A stretch of DNA of 55,994 nt from Planctomycetota bacterium (GCA_031254915.1 JAIRTL010000018.1:1-55994); one strand, 5' to 3'. Counted from the stretch's first letter, positions 25,269-40,835 are shown. Translations and numbers: made by a program. Notes: a model not told the origin generated them from the letters alone.

Positions 25269-25761
25269 TTCCGGATATGAACTCGACAACACGATACACG
25301 CGATTCAAACGCATGTCGCCGGAGCCACTTCTTCCCAATGCGCCATTTTTTAGTACGATGGGACAATTCACATGGCAACGGTGTGGACAGCAGAGATTGC
25401 AAGGAAGACAGAAAAGGATCTAAAATTCCTCCCCGTCAGGCACGCAACGTTTTGACGTAACTTATGGCAGACATTGAGGATAATGGGCATATCCGTGGCG
25501 ACGGGCCAAACTGCGGCATACCGGATCCTCGCATTCACCTTTGTCATTTGAAAAAAGGAAAACCCACATATGTGGCGGCGTGGGAAGAATCAACTGATCC
25601 GCCCGACAGGCAAAGGCATACTGTGCGCGGCCCGAGATTGTGAAAATGGAGGATTGGGGTTGCCCTGTCCCACATCTGCATCCCTTGGCCATTTCATGGC
25701 CGCGCACAGTTGAGGGAATCACAACCCCTGACCGCGAACGGCATGGCGATCCTGAAGCATT
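25269..25761. other. Convergent intergenic region with MITE-130 D
   Basis: This 493-bp gap lies between the DUF362 gene and miaA, which converge. Its right quarter is MITE-130 copy D (25617-25745). The remaining ~350 bp hold no convincing gene or terminator; the short frames here look like chance. Confidence 0.6.
25617..25745 (+). repeat. MITE-130 copy D
   Basis: A 129-bp copy whose ends are slightly mutated (CATACT...GCATG). The left arm CTGTGCGCGG and the internal CCGCGCACAG are perfect complements. It ends 17 bp after the miaA stop codon, in the 3' region of that convergent gene. Confidence 0.85.
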
Positions 25762-26745
25762 TCACCGCCACGCGTCCGAGAGGCGCGCGGCAACCTCTTC
25801 CTGATCGTTCCCGGCGAGGAGCACCTCCTCCGCCGGGAACTTCCTAAACCAGGTCTCCTGCTTGCGCACAAGCTTATTCGTGTTGAAGCGAAGCCGCTCA
25901 AGCGCTTCCGTCCAGCTCGCCCGACCCTCGAAATACGGAAAGAACTCCTTGTAGCCGACAGCCTGCAACGGCGTGCGCGCAAGCGTCTCCCGGATCGCGA
26001 ACACCCGTTCCGCCTCGTCCCGCAGGCCATCCTTTTCCATTCGTCTGATCCGTTCGGCTATGCGCGAATGGACGACGTTTCTTTCGCGGACGATCCGCGC
26101 CATCACGAAAGGAAAACGCGGATTCTGCAAAAGCCGCGCCCCATCGCCATCCTGTCCATCCTTGTGAAAGTTGTCCCACTGCGTCTGGCGCGAACTTATC
26201 GACGCTTCCGTGATGCGGATCACCTCGAGCGCGCGGACGAGACGGCGAAGATCGTTCGGGTGTATTTTCCGTGCCGCCGGGGGATCGAGTCGCGCCAATT
26301 CGGCGTGGAGCGCGACCGTTCCATCGCGCTCCGCCCGCTCCTCCAGTTCCGCCCGCAGAAATGGATCCCTGCCCGGTCCCTCGAAAATGCCTTCGAGAAG
26401 CGCGAGATAATAGAACGCGGTCCCGCCGGAGAGAACTGGAATTTTTCCGCGCCCGACGATATCGCTGATGGCGGCTTTGACTGCGTCGACGAATTCCGCG
26501 GCCGAAAAATCGACGGTCGGATCGACGAGGTCGAGGCAATGATGCCGCATCCTCAACCGTTCGGCCTGCCCCGCCTTGGCGGTGGCGATGTCGAGACCAC
26601 GGTATATTTTCATGGAATCCACGGAGACGATCTCCCCGCCGATGCGCGAAGCGACCTCGAGCGCCAGGCGCTCTTTGCCGCTGGCGGTGGAACCGACGAT
26701 GATGCGAAGAAGAGGTTTCGCCGACCGGGCGTCAATTGCCGGCAC
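25762..26745 (-). CDS. miaA: tRNA dimethylallyltransferase
   Basis: MiaA adds an isopentenyl group to A37 of tRNAs reading UNN codons. I take GTG 26745 (GGAG upstream, 327 residues); a start at 26808 would overlap carA by 55 bases. Motifs: P-loop GSTASGKERLALEVA (usually GPTASGKT), SVDSMKIYRGLDIATAKAG (SQ-VYRGMDIGTAKP in most), GGTAFYYLALLEGIF, LQAVGYKEFFPY and KQETWFRKF. The changes from consensus are several but leave the core intact. It is the last gene of the long minus-strand nitrogen block. Confidence 0.94.
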   Translation of the reverse strand: MPAIDARSAKPLLRIIVGSTASGKERLALEVASRIGGEIVSVDSMKIYRGLDIATAKAGQAERLRMRHHCLDLVDPTVDFSAAEFVDAVKAAISDIVGRGKIPVLSGGTAFYYLALLEGIFEGPGRDPFLRAELEERAERDGTVALHAELARLDPPAARKIHPNDLRRLVRALEVIRITEASISSRQTQWDNFHKDGQDGDGARLLQNPRFPFVMARIVRERNVVHSRIAERIRRMEKDGLRDEAERVFAIRETLARTPLQAVGYKEFFPYFEGRASWTEALERLRFNTNKLVRKQETWFRKFPAEEVLLAGNDQEEVAARLSDAWR

Positions 26746-26752
26746 CGATTCG

Positions 26753-27913
26753 TCACTCCGCGCTTTCGATAAGCGACCGGAACGACTCGAAAAGCGGGTT
26801 CGCGTCATGGGGCCCGGGCGCGGCCTCGGGATGGAACTGCACGGAGAAGGCGGGAACGTCGCGGCATCTGAAGCCTTCGAGCGACTGATCGTTGAGGCTG
26901 ATGTGGGTGACTTCGTCCCTGGACGCGTCGAGCGACTCGGCGTCGACGGCGAAGTTATGGTTTTGCGATGTGATCAGGGTACGCCCGGAAACAAGGTCTT
27001 TCACGGGATGGTTGCAGCCGTGGTGCCCGAAGGGAAGTTTGTAGGTCTTGCCGCCGCGCGCAAGACCGAGAAGCTGGTGACCGAGACAAATGCCCATTAT
27101 CGGCACTCTGCCGAGCAACTTCTCCACCGCCTTGGCGGCATAGAGCACTCCCGCCGGATCGGCCGGTCCGTTCGATAAAAACACGCCGTCGGGCTTGAGC
27201 GCGAGGACATCCTCCGCCGGCGTGTCCGCCGGCACCACCGTCACCTGCATGCCGGTCCGGCGCAGTCCGCGCAGGATATTCCACTTCACGCCGAAATCGT
27301 AGGCGACGATGGCGAATTCGGCTGGCGGCAGTATGTATCCCCCGAGAGGATACGTCGCGGTCAGGCGGTTGTCGCTGTCCCATTCGTAACGCTCGCCGCA
27401 GGTCACTTTTTGGACGTAATCCCGGCCTTCAAGCCCTTCCCACGCCCCGGCGCGGGCGATGCCCTCGCCTTCCGGGACCTCGCCGCTGACGCAGAGGAAC
27501 GCCTTCTGCGATCCCCGATCGCGAAGAGTCGCGGTGAGCGCGCGGCAGTCGATTCCCGCGATCGCCGGAACGTTCCTCCGGACAAGCGCGTCCGCCAGCG
27601 ATTCGTCCGACCGCCAGTTCGACGGATCGGACGTCCGGTTGACGACCAGCCCCGAGAGGAAAAAACCGCGCGATTCCATATCAGCGGCGTTCACCCCGTA
27701 ATTTCCCACCTCCGGCGCGGTGAGACAAACAAGCTGCCCCGAGTACGAGGGATCGGAGAGGATTTCCTGATAGCCGGTCATGCCGGTGTTGAACACCGAC
27801 TCGCCGACGACGTCGCGGTTGGCGCCGATCGAATAGCCGTGGAACACTTCGCCATTTTCAAGCGCGAGATACGCCAACTTCGCACGTTGTCGCTTCCAAT
27901 CGTAGGTGGACAT
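26753..27913 (-). CDS. carA: Carbamoyl-phosphate synthase small subunit
   Basis: CarA hydrolyses glutamine and passes ammonia to CarB for carbamoyl phosphate (arginine and pyrimidines). The 386-residue protein starts at ATG 27913, sharing one base with the carB stop (TAATG). It has [20 protein letters not shown], the class I amidotransferase nucleophile Cys in [23 protein letters not shown] and the catalytic His of [12 protein letters not shown]. The order carB-carA is the reverse of most operons. Confidence 0.97.
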   Translation of the reverse strand: MSTYDWKRQRAKLAYLALENGEVFHGYSIGANRDVVGESVFNTGMTGYQEILSDPSYSGQLVCLTAPEVGNYGVNAADMESRGFFLSGLVVNRTSDPSNWRSDESLADALVRRNVPAIAGIDCRALTATLRDRGSQKAFLCVSGEVPEGEGIARAGAWEGLEGRDYVQKVTCGERYEWDSDNRLTATYPLGGYILPPAEFAIVAYDFGVKWNILRGLRRTGMQVTVVPADTPAEDVLALKPDGVFLSNGPADPAGVLYAAKAVEKLLGRVPIMGICLGHQLLGLARGGKTYKLPFGHHGCNHPVKDLVSGRTLITSQNHNFAVDAESLDASRDEVTHISLNDQSLEGFRCRDVPAFSVQFHPEAAPGPHDANPLFESFRSLIESAE

Positions 27914-30900
27914 TATTCGGCCCTCCCGGGAAGCCGCACTCCCGTTCCCCGGCGGTTGTATTCCTGGAGACTGCATACTTCGAGGCGATGGTGTCGGCGC
28001 AGGAACTCGAGCCCCTCGAGCGCGGCTTCGAGCGCGTTCACGGTGGTGGTGATGGGGATCGAGGACACATAGGTCTGCGAGCGCATCCGGCTCTCGTCGA
28101 CGGCCGGTTCGGAGCCGATCTCGATCGTGTTGATGACCCACTCCACTCCGTGCTCCGCCATGAGATCGAGCACGTTCGGCCTGCCCTGGGAAATCTTGAA
28201 CAATGCCCGGGTGGGTATGCCGGCGTCGCGCATGGCGGTGCTGGTTCCCAGAGTCGCGAAGATGGTGAAGCCGATCTGTTCGAGCCGCCTCGCCAACGGA
28301 ACCGCCGCCGCCTTGTCGCTGTTCTTGATGCTGAGGAAGATGTTGCCGCCCTCCGGAATCCTGTTACCGGAAGCGACCTGGCTCTTGAGGAACGCCGCGC
28401 CGTTGAAGCGGTCGATGCCCATCACTTCGCCGGTCGACTTCATTTCCGGAGACAGTTTGATCGCCGTGCCGGGGAAGCGGTTGAACGGAAAAACCGCCTC
28501 TTTCACGGAGAAATAACGCGGACACGGCTCGGCCGTGAAACCGAGATCGGAGAGCTTGCATCCCGCCATGCACAGTGCCGCCAATTTGGCGAGCGGGACG
28601 CCGGTCGCCTTGCTGACGAACGGCACGGTCCGCGACGCGCGGGGATTGACCTCGAGGACGAAAATCTCCCCCTTTTGCACCGCGAACTGGACGTTCATGA
28701 GTCCGCAAACCTTCAGTGCCAAGGCCATGTAGCGCGTATGCAGGCGGATGCGATCTTTGACGTCCTCGGTCAGATTCGGCGGCGGCAGCGCGCAGGCGCT
28801 GTCTCCCGAGTGGATGCCGGCGATCTCGATATGCTCCATCATGCCGCCGACAACCACATCGACGCCGTCGGAAAGGCAATCGACGTCGACCTCCGTCGCC
28901 TGGTCGAGATAGTGGTCGATTAGGACGGGACGAGCCTGCGACACGTCCTCGAGTTCGAGCATATAGCGCCGGAGCGCTTCGCGGTCGTGGGCGATCACCA
29001 TGTTCCTGCCGCCGAGGACGAACGATGGCCTGGCGAGGACGGGATAGCCGGCGCGATCGGCGGCCGCGAACGCTTCGTCCAGGTTCGACGCCATGCCGTG
29101 GGCGGGTTGCCTGATACCGAGCTGGTCGATTAGGTCGCCGAACTGCTTGCGGTCCTCCGCCATGTCGATGCTCGCCGGCGACGTCCCGATGATCTGCACG
29201 CCGCTGGCGGCGAGGCGGTTGGCGAGGTTCAGCGGCGTCTGCCCGCCGAATTGGACGATCGAGCCGCCCGGGCGTTCCCGGTGGTGAATTTCAAGCACGT
29301 CCTCGAGGGTTAGCGGCTCGAAATAGAGGACGTCGGCGGTATCGAAATCGGTGGAGACGGTCTCCGGGTTCGAATTCACCATGATCGTTCGCCAGCCCGC
29401 GTCGCGAAGCGCGAACGAGGCGTGGCAGCAACAGTAGTCGAATTCGATCCCTTGCCCGATGCGGTTCGGGCCGCCGCCGAGGATCATGATGCGCCCGATG
29501 TCGCCGCCCGGCGCGGGAACCGTGGCGGATGCTTCCGACCCGTAGGTCGAATAATAATACGGCGTGAGCGAGACGAACTCGGCGGCGCAGGTGTCCACGA
29601 GCTGGAACGAGGGGCGGAGCCCGTGCGCGTGGCGCGCGTTGCGGACTTCCTCTTCGCCGCGCGAATACAGATAGGCGATCTGGCGGTCGGAATATCCCAT
29701 CGCCTTCGCCTGCCGAAACAACGGCAGATCGCCCGCGAGCGCTTCCAGGGTTGACGCACATTCCCCGAGATGCCTGGCGAACGCGACAATCCCGGACATT
29801 TCGCGAAGGAACCAGCGGTCGATGCCGGTGAGTTCATGCAAGCGCTCGACGTCGACGCCGCGCTGCATGGCGGCGCCGACCGCATACAGCCGCTTGTCGG
29901 ACGGACGAGCCGCCTCGCGCTCGAGTTCATCCAACGGCATGGCGAGGAATTCGCCGTCGCCGCCGTCCAGACCAAAACCGGCGCGACCCGTTTCCAAGCC
30001 GCGCAGCGCCTTCTGCAACGCCTCCTTGAAGGTGCGGCCGATCGCCATGGTCTCGCCGACCGACTTCATCTGCGTGCCGAGCGTGGTCGGCGTGCCGGCG
30101 AACTTCTCGAAATTGAAGCGCGGGGCTTTGACGACGACATAGTCAAGGGCCGGCTCGAAGCAGGCGGTCGTGGCTTTGGTGATGTCGTTCCGAAGTTCGT
30201 CGAGCGCGTAGCCGACGGCGAGCTTGGAGGCGATGCGCGCTATCGGAAAGCCGGTCGCCTTCGACGCGAGCGCGGACGAACGGGACACGCGCGGGTTCAT
30301 CTCGATGACGACTATTCGGCCGTTCTCCGGATTGACCGCGAACTGCACGTTGGCGCCGCCGGTATCGACGCCGATCTCGTTCATGACGGCGAAGGAGGCG
30401 TCCCTGAGCAGCTGGTATTCGCGGTCGGAAAGGGTCATGGCGGGCGCAACGGTGATGGAGTCGCCGGTGTGGACGCCCATGGGATCGACGTTTTCGATCG
30501 TGCAGACGATGACGTTGTTGGAATTGCGGTCGCGCATGACCTCGTATTCGAATTCCTTCCAGCCGAGGAGCGATTCCTCGACGAGAATTTCCGACACCGG
30601 ACTCGCGGCGAGTCCCTGCGCGGCGAGGCGTTCGAATTCCTCCTGATCGTGGGCTATGCCGCCGCCGGTGCCGCCAAGGGTGAACCCGGGGCGAATCACG
30701 ACCGGCCAGGTCATAAGCCGGTTCCTGACCGCGATCGCCTCCTTGAGCGTGTGGGCACTCCCTGATTCCGGAACGGAAAGACCGATGTGCCGCATCGCCT
30801 CACGGAATAGGCCGCGATCCTCGGATTTTTCGATCGCCTCCGGCGTGGCGCCGATCATCTCGACGCCGTAATCGGCGAGGATTCCGCCGTGGTGCAGTTC

Positions 30901-31200
30901 CATGGCGATGTTGAGCGCGGTCTGACCGCCCATCGTCGGGAGGATGGCGTCGGGGCGTTCGCGACGGATGACCTCGGCCGCGAAATCCGCGGTCATCGGT
31001 TCGATGTAGGTCCGCTCGGCAAGTTCGGGGTCGGTCATGATGGTGGCGGGGTTCGAATTCATGAGCACAACCTCGTACCCCTCCTCGCGGAGCGCCTTGC
31101 AGGCCTGCGCCCCGGAGTAGTCGAATTCGCAGGCCTGTCCGATGACGATCGGCCCCGATCCAACCAACATGATCCGCTTGATGTCGTCGCGTTTTGGCAT
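27913..31200 (-). CDS. carB: Carbamoyl-phosphate synthase large subunit
   Basis: The ATG at 31200 ([20 protein letters not shown]) gives 1095 residues, the usual size. The N-half ATP-grasp domain has [31 protein letters not shown] and [20 protein letters not shown]. The second half repeats it with [20 protein letters not shown] and [20 protein letters not shown]. An MGS-like allosteric domain ([20 protein letters not shown]) ends the protein. It catalyses three steps from bicarbonate and ammonia to carbamoyl phosphate. It lies 28 bp after purF and overlaps carA. Confidence 0.98.
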   Translation of the reverse strand: MPKRDDIKRIMLVGSGPIVIGQACEFDYSGAQACKALREEGYEVVLMNSNPATIMTDPELAERTYIEPMTADFAAEVIRRERPDAILPTMGGQTALNIAMELHHGGILADYGVEMIGATPEAIEKSEDRGLFREAMRHIGLSVPESGSAHTLKEAIAVRNRLMTWPVVIRPGFTLGGTGGGIAHDQEEFERLAAQGLAASPVSEILVEESLLGWKEFEYEVMRDRNSNNVIVCTIENVDPMGVHTGDSITVAPAMTLSDREYQLLRDASFAVMNEIGVDTGGANVQFAVNPENGRIVVIEMNPRVSRSSALASKATGFPIARIASKLAVGYALDELRNDITKATTACFEPALDYVVVKAPRFNFEKFAGTPTTLGTQMKSVGETMAIGRTFKEALQKALRGLETGRAGFGLDGGDGEFLAMPLDELEREAARPSDKRLYAVGAAMQRGVDVERLHELTGIDRWFLREMSGIVAFARHLGECASTLEALAGDLPLFRQAKAMGYSDRQIAYLYSRGEEEVRNARHAHGLRPSFQLVDTCAAEFVSLTPYYYSTYGSEASATVPAPGGDIGRIMILGGGPNRIGQGIEFDYCCCHASFALRDAGWRTIMVNSNPETVSTDFDTADVLYFEPLTLEDVLEIHHRERPGGSIVQFGGQTPLNLANRLAASGVQIIGTSPASIDMAEDRKQFGDLIDQLGIRQPAHGMASNLDEAFAAADRAGYPVLARPSFVLGGRNMVIAHDREALRRYMLELEDVSQARPVLIDHYLDQATEVDVDCLSDGVDVVVGGMMEHIEIAGIHSGDSACALPPPNLTEDVKDRIRLHTRYMALALKVCGLMNVQFAVQKGEIFVLEVNPRASRTVPFVSKATGVPLAKLAALCMAGCKLSDLGFTAEPCPRYFSVKEAVFPFNRFPGTAIKLSPEMKSTGEVMGIDRFNGAAFLKSQVASGNRIPEGGNIFLSIKNSDKAAAVPLARRLEQIGFTIFATLGTSTAMRDAGIPTRALFKISQGRPNVLDLMAEHGVEWVINTIEIGSEPAVDESRMRSQTYVSSIPITTTVNALEAALEGLEFLRRHHRLEVCSLQEYNRRGTGVRLPGRAE

Positions 31201-31228
31201 ATATGGCTTCTTCTTTTCGATAAGCGCG

Positions 31229-32665
31229 TTACGGTTCGGGCAAGAAGTTTCCCGTTTCGAGAACCTCCTTCGTGTTTGAACCCTGCTCAATCGGATAATC
31301 GCCGTCGAAACAAGCGAGGCAATACGAACCCTTGTCCTCGAACGGCGAGAGCAACCCCTCGATGCTGAGGTAGCCAAGACTGTCCGCCCCGACGAGATCG
31401 CGCACCTCGTCCTCGGAACGCTTCCAGGCGACAAGCTCGTCGCTCGTGGGGAAATCGATGCCGTAGAAGCAGGGGTGGCGGATCGGCGGACAGGCGATGC
31501 GCAGATGCACCTCCTTCGCTCCGGCGGCCCTGAGCGACTTCACCCGCCGTTGCATGGTGTTGCCGCGCACGATGGAATCGTCGACGACGACCACCCGCTT
31601 CCCCTTCACCGTCTCCAGCAGCGGGGCGAGCTTGCGGTCGATCTGCATCGCGCGATTGCTTGCGCCGGGCATGATGAAGGTGCGACCTACATAATGGTTG
31701 CGGATGAAGCCGAGATCGAACGGAATGCCGCGTTTTCTGGAATAGCCAAGCGCGGACGAATTGCCGCTATCGGGAACGGAGATGACGATGTCGGCGTCGA
31801 CCGGATGCTCCTCGGCGAGACGCTCGCCGTACAAAACCCTGACCTGATGAACATTGCGCCCGAAGACCAGGCTGTCTGGCCGCGCGAAATAGATGAGTTC
31901 GAAAATACAGCGCGCCTGGCGCCTGCCAGCCCCGTCCAGCCATTCGAAACGAAGCCCTGTCCTGTCGGCGGTGATGATTTCGCCTGGCTCGACCTCGCGC
32001 AGGTAGTCCGCGCCGATCGAAGTCAGTGCGCACGTTTCGCTCGCGAACACCCGGCCCTCGCCCAGCTTCCCCATGACAAGCGGCTTGAAGCCAAGCGGGT
32101 CGCGAACCGCCGTGAGGGACGTCTCCGACATGATAAGAAAGGAATAGGAGCCGCGCATGCGTTCGCAGGCGCTTTTGATCGGATCGTCCCGAAAACGATG
32201 GGTGGGGGAGGCGAGAAGATGCAGCAGAATTTCCGAATCGGTGCCGGTCTGGAACAGCGATCCGCCGTCCTGGAACAGGCGGCGCAGATGCGGGGCATTC
32301 ACGATATTGCCATTGTGCGCCACCGCCCACAAGCCGTCGAGCGTTTCGCCGACAAGAGGCTGGACGTTTTGGGTCCGTGCCGTGCCGGTGGTGGAATACC
32401 TGACATGGCCTATGCCGATATCGCCTGGAAGGGCGGCGGCGGCGGCGGAATCGATCGCGTCCGACAAAAGGCCGAGACCCTTCAGGCTGCGCACCTTGCC
32501 GTCGGAGACGACGATTCCCGCCCCTTCCTGGCCGCGATGCTGCTGCGAAAACAGCCCTTCATACACCAGACGACCCGCTTCGGGACAGCCGAAAACCCCG
32601 AAGACGCCGCACTCCTCCCGCGGCGATTCCCGCAGACACTCGTCAGTCAAGACGCGCTCGTCCAT
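31229..32665 (-). CDS. purF: Amidophosphoribosyltransferase
   Basis: PurF converts PRPP and glutamine to phosphoribosylamine, the first purine step. The 478-residue protein has an 18-residue propeptide before Cys19 ([10 protein letters not shown]), [23 protein letters not shown] and HNGNIVN of the Ntn-glutaminase. The PRPP site is [13 protein letters not shown]. Cysteines in [16 protein letters not shown] and [12 protein letters not shown] fit the 4Fe-4S-containing Bacillus type. ATG 32665 follows CCGGAG. It stands between gltD and carB, all glutamine/glutamate enzymes. Confidence 0.97.
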   Translation of the reverse strand: MDERVLTDECLRESPREECGVFGVFGCPEAGRLVYEGLFSQQHRGQEGAGIVVSDGKVRSLKGLGLLSDAIDSAAAAALPGDIGIGHVRYSTTGTARTQNVQPLVGETLDGLWAVAHNGNIVNAPHLRRLFQDGGSLFQTGTDSEILLHLLASPTHRFRDDPIKSACERMRGSYSFLIMSETSLTAVRDPLGFKPLVMGKLGEGRVFASETCALTSIGADYLREVEPGEIITADRTGLRFEWLDGAGRRQARCIFELIYFARPDSLVFGRNVHQVRVLYGERLAEEHPVDADIVISVPDSGNSSALGYSRKRGIPFDLGFIRNHYVGRTFIMPGASNRAMQIDRKLAPLLETVKGKRVVVVDDSIVRGNTMQRRVKSLRAAGAKEVHLRIACPPIRHPCFYGIDFPTSDELVAWKRSEDEVRDLVGADSLGYLSIEGLLSPFEDKGSYCLACFDGDYPIEQGSNTKEVLETGNFLPEP

Positions 32666-32673
32666 TTTTCCAC

Positions 32674-32699
32674 TCCGGCCAAATCGCGGTTCGGCCGGA
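32674..32699 (-). other. Inverted repeat between gltD and purF
   Basis: TCCGGCC and GGCCGGA (7 bp, perfect) enclose a 12-nt loop in the 45-bp gltD-purF gap. There is no T-run, and the right arm covers the purF ribosome site (CCGGAG). It might shape purF translation; evidence is the repeat only. Confidence 0.35.
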
Positions 32700-32710
32700 A
32701 ATTCCAGCCT

Positions 32711-34126
32711 CTACCCTTCGGCTAATGAATAATTACGACAATTCACGTGGTCGCCGAGAAGCACCCCGGCGGAATTGAGCCCGTCGGCGATGGCCCTGAC
32801 CACCAATCCCGGGCCCGTCCGCGCATCGCCGGCGATATACACGTTGCGCGCCGCCCTGCCTTCCTTGTCGGCCGCGATACCGCCGTTGGCCGTCCGCGAC
32901 ACGCCGAGGCTACCGAGAATCGGATTATCCTCGGGACCGGTAAACCCGAGGGCCAACAGCACCATGTCGGCGGACATATCGACGTCTGTTCCCGGCAACG
33001 CCACCGGCCTCGGCCCCGCATCGCCAGGCACCCATTCGACCTTTGCGGCACGGAGCGCTCCGACGCGCTCATGGTCCTTCCCGTCAGGAAGAAACTCGAG
33101 CGTCGTCGTCGACCACCGGCGTTCGCCGCCTTCCTCGTGGCTGGACGAGTCGCGCCTGACGCGCGGCCATTCCGGCCATGGATTGCTTTCAGCGCGGACG
33201 GCGGGCGGTTCGGGCAATATTTCCAACTGGGTCACGCTTCTCGCGCCAAGCCGCCACGAACAACCGATGCAGTCCGACCCCGTGTCGCCGCCGCCGATGA
33301 CGACGACCTGTTTCCCGCGCGGATCAAGCGCTGCAGGCAGCGAATCCGTCTCGCCGGAAACAACTCGGTTAACGGAACTTAAATACTCGGTGGCAAAAAC
33401 GATCCCGGCGAGGCCGCGTCCAGGGATATCGAGATCCCGGCGACGCCGTGCACCGCAGGCCAAAAGTATAATGCCATGGCGGTTTTTCAGCAACCGTCCA
33501 GACAAGTCCACACCGGCGTCAACACCACATTCGAACGCAATTCCTTCAATGGCAAGCATTTCCACGCGTCGATCCACCACCTCCTTTTCCAGCTTGAAGT
33601 CTGGAATCCCGTATCGGAGAAAGCCCCCCGGCCTCGCGTCGCGTTCGTACACCGTAACGTTGAGTCCCGCCTGGTTGAGCCGCCACGCCGCCGCGAGGCC
33701 GGCCGGACCGGAGCCGACCACTCCCACGCTCATGCCGAGCCGCCGCGTCGGAATCCTCGGTTGGACCAGTCCTTTCGCGAAGCCGCGCTCGATCACCTCC
33801 TTCTCGACTTGACGGCATTGCACCGGTTCGCCGTAGAGCCCCTGGACGCACGACCCTTCGCACAAACCTGGACAGACGCGCGCGGTGAATTCGGGGAACG
33901 GGCTCGCGTCAAGCAGCGTCGCCAGCGCCATCGACCATCTGCCGGCAAGCGCTTGGGCATTGATCTCCGGAATCGCGTTCATGAGGGCGCAGCCGGACGC
34001 ATGACAAAACGGTATGCCGCAGTCCTGACAGCGGGTCAGATCGGCGTGCAGATCTTCCGGCGACAGCCTGACCTCCACCGAATCGAAATCCCCGATGCGT
34101 TCCGATACGCTTCTGTATTTACCCAT
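32711..34126 (-). CDS. gltD: Glutamate synthase small (beta) subunit
   Basis: GltD feeds electrons from NAD(P)H through FAD and iron-sulfur clusters to GltB. The 471-residue protein has the N-terminal cluster motifs RCQDCGIPFCHASGC and ARVCPGLCEGSC, the FAD site VGVVGSGPAGLAAAWRL, RPGGFLRYGIPDFKLEKEVV and the NADPH site QVVVIGGGDTGSDC. The C-terminus has NVYIAGDARTGPGLVV. All are intact. It is separated from gltB by the amt-PII gene, which is unusual since gltBD are mostly adjacent. Confidence 0.97.
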   Translation of the reverse strand: MGKYRSVSERIGDFDSVEVRLSPEDLHADLTRCQDCGIPFCHASGCALMNAIPEINAQALAGRWSMALATLLDASPFPEFTARVCPGLCEGSCVQGLYGEPVQCRQVEKEVIERGFAKGLVQPRIPTRRLGMSVGVVGSGPAGLAAAWRLNQAGLNVTVYERDARPGGFLRYGIPDFKLEKEVVDRRVEMLAIEGIAFECGVDAGVDLSGRLLKNRHGIILLACGARRRRDLDIPGRGLAGIVFATEYLSSVNRVVSGETDSLPAALDPRGKQVVVIGGGDTGSDCIGCSWRLGARSVTQLEILPEPPAVRAESNPWPEWPRVRRDSSSHEEGGERRWSTTTLEFLPDGKDHERVGALRAAKVEWVPGDAGPRPVALPGTDVDMSADMVLLALGFTGPEDNPILGSLGVSRTANGGIAADKEGRAARNVYIAGDARTGPGLVVRAIADGLNSAGVLLGDHVNCRNYSLAEG

Positions 34127-34200
34127 TTATGTCGCTCCTGATCGATTTCCCGCCGCGTCAAGCATCCGTGCATGCTGTTGTCGGATCATAGGGAAGGCAC

Positions 34201-34237
34201 AAACTCGCGGCACGATACGCCCGCACCGCGAGTTTGC
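34201..34237 (-). terminator. Hairpin after the amt-PII gene
   Basis: CAAACTCGCGG and CCGCGAGTTTG form a perfect 11-bp stem with a 15-nt loop, 15 bp past the amt-PII stop on the minus strand. The arm ends in TTTG only, so termination may be partial, which would set the level of gltD and the genes behind it. Confidence 0.6.
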
Positions 34238-34251
34238 GTCGCGCATCCATT

Positions 34252-35943
34252 TCACGTCGCCGGATATTGCAGTGCGTCATAGCCATGTTCGCCTGTCCGC
34301 ACCTTGACGACGTCCTCCACGTCCGAAACGAAGATCTTGCCGTCGCCGATCCGCCCGGTATAGAGAACCTTCTTCGCCCTTTCAACAACCGCCTCGACAG
34401 GAACCTTGCTCACCACTATTTCGAGAGCGATTTTCGGCAATAGGTTCGAAGCGATTTTTACGCCGCGGTAATAATCGTGCGAACCGTTCTGCATGCCGCA
34501 TCCCATGACCTTAGCCACCGTCATGCCGGTTATGCCGATTTCGTGCAGCGCGGCCTTCAACTCGGCGAACTTCTCCGGACGGGTGATGATTTCGATTTTA
34601 GTCAGCTTTTGACCAGACTTCATCGACACGGGTCGGACAAAAGGCGTCTCGTCATCTGCGGCAGAGGAGGGTTCGGCCGCGGCGACTGCCTTCTTTTTAT
34701 ACACGCTGGTAAAGCGTCCCGAGACAAAACCGGGGTAGCTGCCGGCGGGGATGTCGTGCTCGGCGACGTCCAACCCGGCAATCTCCTCTGCCGGCGACAC
34801 GCGCAGACCAACCGCTTTGTCGATCAGAAAATACACGACAAACATGGCGACGCCAACCCATGCCGCGACAGCCACGACGCCAAAAACCTGAACCGCCAGC
34901 ATCCCGACTCCCCCGCCGTAAAACAAGCCGCCGTCGAGCGCGAACAAACCGACCAGGACGGTCCCCAGCGCCCCGCAGACGCCATGCACGCCAAACGCGC
35001 CGACCGGGTCGTCGATTTTGAGCGTCTTGTCGACAAATTCGATCCCAAACATAAGGAACACCGCGGAGAGCGCTCCGATGGTCGCCGCGCCGGAAGGACT
35101 GACGGCATCGCACCCGGCGGTGATGGCGACGAGTCCGCCAAGAGCGCCGTTAAGCGTCATCGACACGTCCGAACGTCCGTAACGAAACCAGGTGAGACAC
35201 ATCATACCCACCGCGCCGGCCGCGGCTGACAGGTTGGTCGTGACCAGGATCGTGGCCACCGAGGCCAGTCTTTCGTCGCCTGTGGCGGAAAGCGTCGAAC
35301 AGCCGTTGAAGCCGAACCATGCGAACCAAAGGATAAACACGCCAAGCGCGCCAAGCGCCAGACTCTGCCCCGGTATGGCGGCGGACTTCCCCTTTTCGTC
35401 GTACTTTCCGATGCGCGGACCTATCACCCAGGCGCCGACCAACGCAGCGACGCCGCCGACCGTGTGCACAGCGGTCGAGCCGGCGAAGTCATGGAACCCC
35501 AAATCCGCCAGCCACCCGCCTCCCCAGATCCAATGGCCGGAAACAGGGTAGACGATCACGCTCATAACCAGACTGTACAAGCAATAGGCCTGAAACTTGG
35601 TTCGCTCCGCCATGGCGCCGGAGATGATCGTGGCCGCCGTGGCGCAGAAGACGGTCTGGAAAATGAGAAAGGCGTTGCTGGGATATGAACCTCCATAGTC
35701 GCCCCGGACGAACGGATCAAAACCGCCGATAAACCGGTTTCCTTCCGCGAACATCAGCCCGAATCCCACGCACCAAAAGACGAGCGAACCGATCGCGAAA
35801 TCCATGATGTTTTTCATGACCAGGTTGCCGGTGTTCTTGTTTCTGGTGAAGCCAACTTCCACCATGGTGAACCCGGCTTGCATGAAAAATACGAGAACAG
35901 CCCCCAAAAGCACCCAAATCGTGTCAACTGATGAAAACCCCAT
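34252..35943 (-). CDS. amt: Ammonium transporter fused to a PII (GlnB/GlnK) domain
   Basis: The 563-residue protein starts at ATG 35943 (GGAGG upstream). Residues ~1-405 are an AmtB channel with about 11 membrane helices: QAGFTMVEVGFTRNKNTGN, DFAGSTAVHTVGGVAALVGA (pore His), LWFAWFGFNGCSTLSATGDE and GVHGVCGALGTVLVGLF (second pore His). A ~40-residue linker (KKKAVAAAEPSSAADDE) leads to a complete PII domain at ~448-560: KLTKIEIITRPEKFAELKAA, T-loop GSHDYYRGVKIAS with the Tyr next to Arg-Gly, and B-loop TGRIGDGKIFV. PII normally docks on Amt as a separate protein; here sensor and channel are one chain. Set between gltB and gltD. Confidence 0.95.
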   Translation of the reverse strand: MGFSSVDTIWVLLGAVLVFFMQAGFTMVEVGFTRNKNTGNLVMKNIMDFAIGSLVFWCVGFGLMFAEGNRFIGGFDPFVRGDYGGSYPSNAFLIFQTVFCATAATIISGAMAERTKFQAYCLYSLVMSVIVYPVSGHWIWGGGWLADLGFHDFAGSTAVHTVGGVAALVGAWVIGPRIGKYDEKGKSAAIPGQSLALGALGVFILWFAWFGFNGCSTLSATGDERLASVATILVTTNLSAAAGAVGMMCLTWFRYGRSDVSMTLNGALGGLVAITAGCDAVSPSGAATIGALSAVFLMFGIEFVDKTLKIDDPVGAFGVHGVCGALGTVLVGLFALDGGLFYGGGVGMLAVQVFGVVAVAAWVGVAMFVVYFLIDKAVGLRVSPAEEIAGLDVAEHDIPAGSYPGFVSGRFTSVYKKKAVAAAEPSSAADDETPFVRPVSMKSGQKLTKIEIITRPEKFAELKAALHEIGITGMTVAKVMGCGMQNGSHDYYRGVKIASNLLPKIALEIVVSKVPVEAVVERAKKVLYTGRIGDGKIFVSDVEDVVKVRTGEHGYDALQYPAT

Positions 35944-36171
35944 TTGTCCATCCTCCCATGCGGGCGCCCCTATGACGCGAGTGGTTTAATGACGTTTACT
36001 CCCGGAACCATGATTCCCGATCCATTACCGAATGCGCAGGTTTGTTTTCGTTGCTGTCGCCATCCCATGCTTCGCTCCTTTCCTCGAACGCCCCGCGTCA
36101 TTGCAAGGTGATTCATGCCGAGTTTTTTTGATAGTCCCCTCTTTTCCCGCGCTCATTTCGCAGAACAGACA

Positions 36172-40752
<4,581 letters not shown>

Positions 40753-40802
40753 TGGCTTGACTCCTGGCGCCGCCTGGCCGCCGTTCAGAAAGACATGGAA
40801 CT

Positions 40803-40835
40803 CCCCTTCCGGCGCGCCAGGCGCGCCGGAAGGGG
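40803..40835 (-). other. Perfect 16-bp-arm palindrome between glnN and gltB
   Basis: Arms 40803-40818 and 40820-40835 (CCCCTTCCGGCGCGCC and its exact complement) surround a single base. No T-run follows on the minus strand. As RNA it would be a very stable stem between the glnN stop and the gltB start. It may attenuate or protect glnN mRNA so that more GS than GOGAT is made; that is inference from position. Confidence 0.7.

Noticed and set aside
25462-25722. Small frames containing VIPSTVRGHEM and RCGTGQ, recurring in several places
   Set aside because: They are chance translations of the MITE-130 repeat; each copy yields the same peptide in differing contexts without starts or ribosome sites.
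26746-26808. Upstream start of miaA overlapping carA
   Set aside because: The GTG at 26745 has a ribosome site and avoids a 55-base overlap; the extra residues are not MiaA-like.
35944-36171. Sigma-54-like sequence before amt-PII (GGCATG...TTGC on the minus strand)
   Set aside because: The GG-GC spacing is 15 instead of 12 nt; a second candidate lacks the TT of the -12 box.
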